Of a stretch of DNA of 8,427 nt, positions 6,395 to 8,427 are shown in pieces. The number at the start of each line of letters is the position of its first letter. Positions within the stretch are counted from its first letter, which is position 1. The DNA comes from CAG-390 sp964384555. GTDB lineage: Bacteria > Bacillota > Clostridia > Oscillospirales > CAG-272. The notes under the pieces are model-generated. The model was not told the DNA's origin, ran no database searches, and was given only the letters and a program-made list of their open reading frames with translations. A program made the position numbers and the translations under genes. The DNA is taken from contig CAYLLA010000059.1 of the NCBI GenBank assembly GCA_964384555.1, positions 1-8,427 of the forward strand, given 5' to 3'.

Positions 6395-7558
6395 TATATC
6401 CGCTATCGCCTCGCACGCGGCATCGACATCGGATATCTCGCTAAAGCAACCAAAGCCGAGCCGCACACTGCCGCCCGCATCACTGCCGAGCGTGCGGTGT
6501 GCCAGCGGCGCACAATGCCAGCCGCCGCGCACGCAGATGCCGCGTTCGCCAAGCTTTGCCGCCAAGCTATCGGACGACATGGCGGCGGAGGTGAATGACA
6601 GCACCGATCCGCGCGCACGCGGTGCAAGTATTTTGATGCCGCCTATCCTTTGCAGTCTATCCTGTGCGTAGTCAAAAAGATACTGCTCGCGGCGGTGGAT
6701 GCGGTCTATCCCCTGCCCCGCCACAAATGACACACCCGCGCCAAATCCCGCCGCGGCGGGGACAGAAAGCGTGCCGGCCTCATAGCGTTCGGGCGGCTCG
6801 CCCGGCATTTCGGTATCAAAGGATGCCGAGCCGGAGCCACCCTCGACGAGAGGTGTGGGCAGGTATCGCCCACCAAGCAGTAGCGCACCGCTGCCGCCCG
6901 GCCCCAGAAGTCCCTTATGCCCCGGCATAGCCAGCGCATCTATCATCTGCCGTTTCATGTCGATGGGTATATGCCCGCCGCCCTGTGCGCCGTCAACTAT
7001 AAATATCAAGCCGCGGCGGCGGCAAAGCTCGCCTATCTCCTCAAGCGGCAGGGTAACCGAACAGATATTTGAGGCCGCGGTACATACCACGGCACGTGTG
7101 CGGCGACAAATAAGCCGTTCTATGGCGGCGGATATCTCGCCCGCGGGCGAACCACCCGCGGCGGCGCCTGTCGGGAAGACAGAATAGTCCGCCAGCCCCT
7201 CGCGGCGCATGCGCTCGATCGGACGAAGCACCGAATTATGCTCAAGATCGGATATTATGATATGGATGCGCTCCCGCCCCTCCCCGCGCTGTGCGGCACG
7301 CGGCAGGATGAGTCCCTTTATTGCAAGATTCAATGCGTAGGTGGTGTTTGGTTGCATGATGACACCCGAGGGGTCGGGTGCGGCAAAAAAGGATGCAAGC
7401 CTTTCGCGGCAGTTGTAAACACATTCCGCCGCCGCCATGGCAAGCGGATGCGCACCACGCCCCGGATTGCCGCCCAAGCAACGCATGCAGTCCCCCACCG
7501 CATCTATCACACACTCCGGCTTTGGGTAGCTCGTTGCGGCGTTATCAAGATATATCAT
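6380..7558 (-). CDS. Cysteine desulfurase family protein (class V aminotransferase, EF2568-like branch)
   Basis: A 392-residue PLP enzyme of the NifS/SufS superfamily, which removes sulfur (or selenium) from cysteine and holds it as a persulfide for transfer. Seen: N-terminal YLDNAATSYPKP at 3-14, PLP-stacking EHNS with His107, Asp189 in VDGAQ, Schiff-base Lys215 in PGHKG, and the sulfur-carrying Cys349 in RGGWHCAPLAH at 344-354, followed by GSVRLGFG. The R-G-W-HCAP-H block and the adjacent DUF3343 gene fit the branch known as 'cysteine desulfurase family, EF2568', often found with selenium-related genes. AGGGAG lies about ten bases before the ATG. The start overlaps the end of the DUF3343 gene by 14 bases, suggesting coupled translation. 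Its stop overlaps enolase. Physiological acceptor unknown. Confidence 0.9.
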   Translation of the reverse strand: MIYLDNAATSYPKPECVIDAVGDCMRCLGGNPGRGAHPLAMAAAECVYNCRERLASFFAAPDPSGVIMQPNTTYALNLAIKGLILPRAAQRGEGRERIHIIISDLEHNSVLRPIERMRREGLADYSVFPTGAAAGGSPAGEISAAIERLICRRTRAVVCTAASNICSVTLPLEEIGELCRRRGLIFIVDGAQGGGHIPIDMKRQMIDALAMPGHKGLLGPGGSGALLLGGRYLPTPLVEGGSGSASFDTEMPGEPPERYEAGTLSVPAAAGFGAGVSFVAGQGIDRIHRREQYLFDYAQDRLQRIGGIKILAPRARGSVLSFTSAAMSSDSLAAKLGERGICVRGGWHCAPLAHRTLGSDAGGSVRLGFGCFSEISDVDAACEAIADILKRA

Positions 7559-7772
7559 ATGCCAGTATCTCCCTTGTTTTTATTCCGGCGTTTGAGAACA
7601 CCACCTGCACGTTTTTTTTCTGTGCGGACGGAAATGCCACGCCCCATGTACACCCGCGCCGCGTGCGGGAGGCATCCACCTTGACAGTTTCCGCCGCTAT
7701 CGCCGCCGCCGAGAGCGCACGCCTTGCCCGCTCCGCCGCCGTAAATGTAGGAAAAATCGCCGCACTTCGCAT
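7545..7772 (-). CDS. DUF3343 family, putative Se/S carrier-like small protein
   Basis: A 75-residue protein that resembles DUF3343 (Pfam 'Se/S carrier protein-like'). It begins with a short strand and a helix rich in Ala/Arg (residues 5-28), then VKVDASRTRRGCTWGVAF with a single Cys41 in the position of the family's SxGCGxA-like motif, and ends with a helix-strand unit (NVQVVFSNAGIKTREIL). The family is thought to carry sulfur or selenium from a neighbouring desulfurase; this is inferred from gene context in many genomes and not from biochemistry here. The gene lies just before the desulfurase and overlaps its start by 14 bases. I chose ATG 7772 because AAGGGAGGG sits eight bases upstream. 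The out-of-frame ATG at 7779 is too close to that site. Confidence 0.75.
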   Translation of the reverse strand: MRSAAIFPTFTAAERARRALSAAAIAAETVKVDASRTRRGCTWGVAFPSAQKKNVQVVFSNAGIKTREILAYDIS

Positions 7773-7779
7773 TATTCAT

Positions 7780-7788
7780 CCCTCCCTT
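7780..7788 (-). promoter_or_regulatory. Shine-Dalgarno site that decides the DUF3343 start
   Basis: AAGGGAGGG on the minus strand lies eight bases before ATG 7772 but only about one base before the out-of-frame ATG at 7779. Spacing therefore selects the frame encoding the 75-residue DUF3343 protein and rejects the overlapping glycine-rich frame. Confidence 0.8.
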
Positions 7789-7825
7789 TAGGCAACATCC
7801 TGTTTTTTACCTGTCGCTCAATGTC

Positions 7826-7831
7826 ATTATA
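7826..7831 (-). promoter_or_regulatory. Candidate -10 box for the DUF3343-desulfurase operon
   Basis: TATAAT on the minus strand lies about 54 bases before the DUF3343 start and downstream of the terminator at 7856-7894, where a new promoter would be expected. No good -35 is seen: the best match upstream is three of six at 18-base spacing. It may be weak or need an activator. Confidence 0.35.
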
Positions 7832-7855
7832 TGTCGCCCTGCCGCCGAATGCTAT

Positions 7856-7894
7856 AAAAAACAACCCTCGAGTGCCAAAAAGCACCAGAGGGTT
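7856..7894 (-). terminator. Intrinsic terminator, minus strand
   Basis: Read on the minus strand, AACCCTC (7894-7888), a 2-base mismatch, GTGC, a six-base loop CTTTTT-type, GCAC, a 2-base mismatch and GAGGGTT (7869-7863) form an 11-pair stem, followed by G and six T's (7861-7856). It closes whatever is transcribed from the right end of the window and insulates the DUF3343-desulfurase operon. It begins six bases after the stop of the orphan open frame at 7900-8079. Confidence 0.88.
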
Positions 7895-7899
7895 AAATG

Positions 7900-8079
7900 T
7901 CAAAACTCGTCATTCGCATTATTCACATTATAATATACAATTATATCTTTTGCTTGAATATAAGCTGCATCATTAATCTCGGTACAAACGCCATCCGATA
8001 CATCGTCTATCCAATACGAATCGAGCGATGAATATAAATACCATACACAAAAATGGCAATTATAATGCCGATCAACGTA
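7900..8079 (-). pseudogene. Orphan open frame without a start, possible displaced C-terminus
   Basis: On the minus strand a 59-codon frame stays open between a TAA at 8080-8082 and a TGA at 7900-7902. It has no ATG, GTG or TTG near its upstream end, so it cannot begin translation by itself there. Its last 40 or so residues look protein-like, with SYWIDDVSDGVCTEINDAAY and then KDIIVYYNVNNANDEF, ending six bases before a strong terminator. It is one base out of register with the 89-codon frame at 8007-8276, which it overlaps. A single indel, for example at the T5 run at 8049-8053, would join the two. It may therefore be the true end of that gene after a frameshift. No family recognised. Confidence 0.35.
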
Positions 8080-8276
8080 TTACAAACGGATCCTCCCTTT
8101 ATTTCAGCTTCTGTCAATTCACTTCCCGCAGTGCGTAGGGTAACCTTTCTTCCGCTTACAGTGTCTATCGTGCCGGAGTCACAATATATTACCCCATTAT
8201 AAACGTCGCATCCAGTCAACGCACAAGGCATCGCATCGTTTGAATAAATACTCAGCAGGCTCGGATAATCGGTCAA
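8007..8276 (-). CDS. Hypothetical small protein with a C-terminal membrane helix, start and end doubtful
   Basis: An 89-codon frame of unknown family. A hydrophilic part with several cysteines (PCALTGCDVYNGVIYCDSG at about residues 17-35) and GRKVTLRTAG precedes one likely membrane helix (TLIGIIIAIFVYGIYI), then a short basic end (HRSIRIG). Its only start at the 5' edge is a TTG (8276) without a usable Shine-Dalgarno. A much better start, ATG 8290 with AAAGGG at 8297-8302, is in another frame and stops after five codons; its TGA overlaps this TTG. In its own frame the gene is joined, across one TAA at 8301-8303, to the open frame that enters from the window edge. These signs suggest a frameshifted or decayed gene, or a sequencing error. 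Codons look coding-like. A/T content is higher than in the genes to the left. Confidence 0.4.
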   Translation of the reverse strand: MTDYPSLLSIYSNDAMPCALTGCDVYNGVIYCDSGTIDTVSGRKVTLRTAGSELTEAEIKGGSVCNTLIGIIIAIFVYGIYIHRSIRIG

Positions 8277-8296
8277 GTCAACAGTTGCATCAAAAA

Positions 8297-8302
8297 CCCT
8301 TT
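8297..8302 (-). promoter_or_regulatory. Shine-Dalgarno before a five-codon minicistron
   Basis: AAAGGG on the minus strand stands six bases before ATG 8290, a good arrangement, and overlaps the TAA of the upstream frame as in a coupled operon. The frame it opens reads M-Q-L-L-T and stops at 8273-8275, overlapping the TTG start of the 89-codon frame. Either the downstream gene has shifted frame, or this is a tiny leader. Confidence 0.4.
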
Positions 8303-8427
8303 ACTGTATGCTTGGCTGTTCTAACAAGCGTTTAAAATAATGTATATCAATTGTTAGAGCTCTTTCGTCACTACTGTTAAATAGATCAAAAGCATATTCG
8401 TCCAACACCCGTAAAAGATCACTTCTT
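8301..8427 (-). CDS. 3' end of an unknown gene running off the right edge
   Basis: On the minus strand the frame is open from the window edge for 41 codons to a TAA at 8301-8303. It shows VLDEYAFDLFNSSDERALTI and then FKRLLEQPSIQ, a charged, leucine-rich and probably helical C-terminus. No family is recognised from this fragment. The Shine-Dalgarno of the next start overlaps its stop codon, so it probably belongs to the same transcript as the frames to its left, ending at the terminator at 7856-7894. Confidence 0.5.
   Translation of the reverse strand, partial: RSDLLRVLDEYAFDLFNSSDERALTIDIHYFKRLLEQPSIQ

Noticed and set aside
7555..7779. Glycine/cysteine-rich 74-codon minus-strand frame overlapping the DUF3343 gene
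   Set aside because: Its ATG is one base from the Shine-Dalgarno, its composition is that of an out-of-frame shadow, and the overlapping frame matches a known family with proper start spacing.

Overview
The window looks like chromosomal DNA from an anaerobic Firmicute, most likely a Clostridia relative of moderate to high G+C. The evidence is strong Shine-Dalgarno sites (AGAAGGAG, AAGGGAGGG), two near-perfect sigma-A promoters, a Cof-type HAD phosphatase, a cysteine desulfurase of the EF2568-like branch paired with a DUF3343 Se/S-carrier-like protein, and an MBOAT/SGNH acyltransferase pair. Assignment to a genus is not possible from the sequence alone.

Layout. On the minus strand, from about 3985 down to 127, lies a likely three-gene operon. 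A TTGACA-N17-TATAAT promoter precedes a xylose-isomerase-like TIM-barrel protein (3881-3054), an AlgI/DltB-like MBOAT membrane protein (3016-1490), and an AlgJ/AlgX-like membrane-anchored SGNH-fold protein (1467-127). In other bacteria such MBOAT/SGNH pairs O-acylate exopolysaccharides. Here both partners keep the fold signatures but have lost the catalytic residues at the expected positions, so they look like an intact pseudoenzyme pair. Next come a HAD phosphatase (4815-4021, minus) with its own promoter and, divergent from it, enolase (5030-6394, plus). The enolase ends in an extra six-cysteine tail containing two CxxC pairs with zinc-ribbon-like spacing. Its 3' end overlaps, tail to tail, a cysteine desulfurase-family gene (7558-6380, minus). 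That gene is translationally coupled to a small DUF3343-type gene (7772-7545, minus). Together these two look like a sulfur or selenium delivery module.

The right end (about 7790-8427) is more A/T-rich and looks different. It holds a good intrinsic terminator (minus strand, 7856-7894). Before it on the minus strand lie the 3' end of an unknown gene running off the window and open frames in different registers, including an orphan frame without a start that stops just before the terminator. This suggests a frameshifted or decaying accessory gene, or unusual decoding.

The genes do not form one pathway. The window holds a glycolytic housekeeping gene, a phosphatase, a sulfur-transfer pair, an unusual envelope-modification-like operon and a short accessory segment. 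No tRNA, rRNA, CRISPR array, insertion sequence or riboswitch was recognised.
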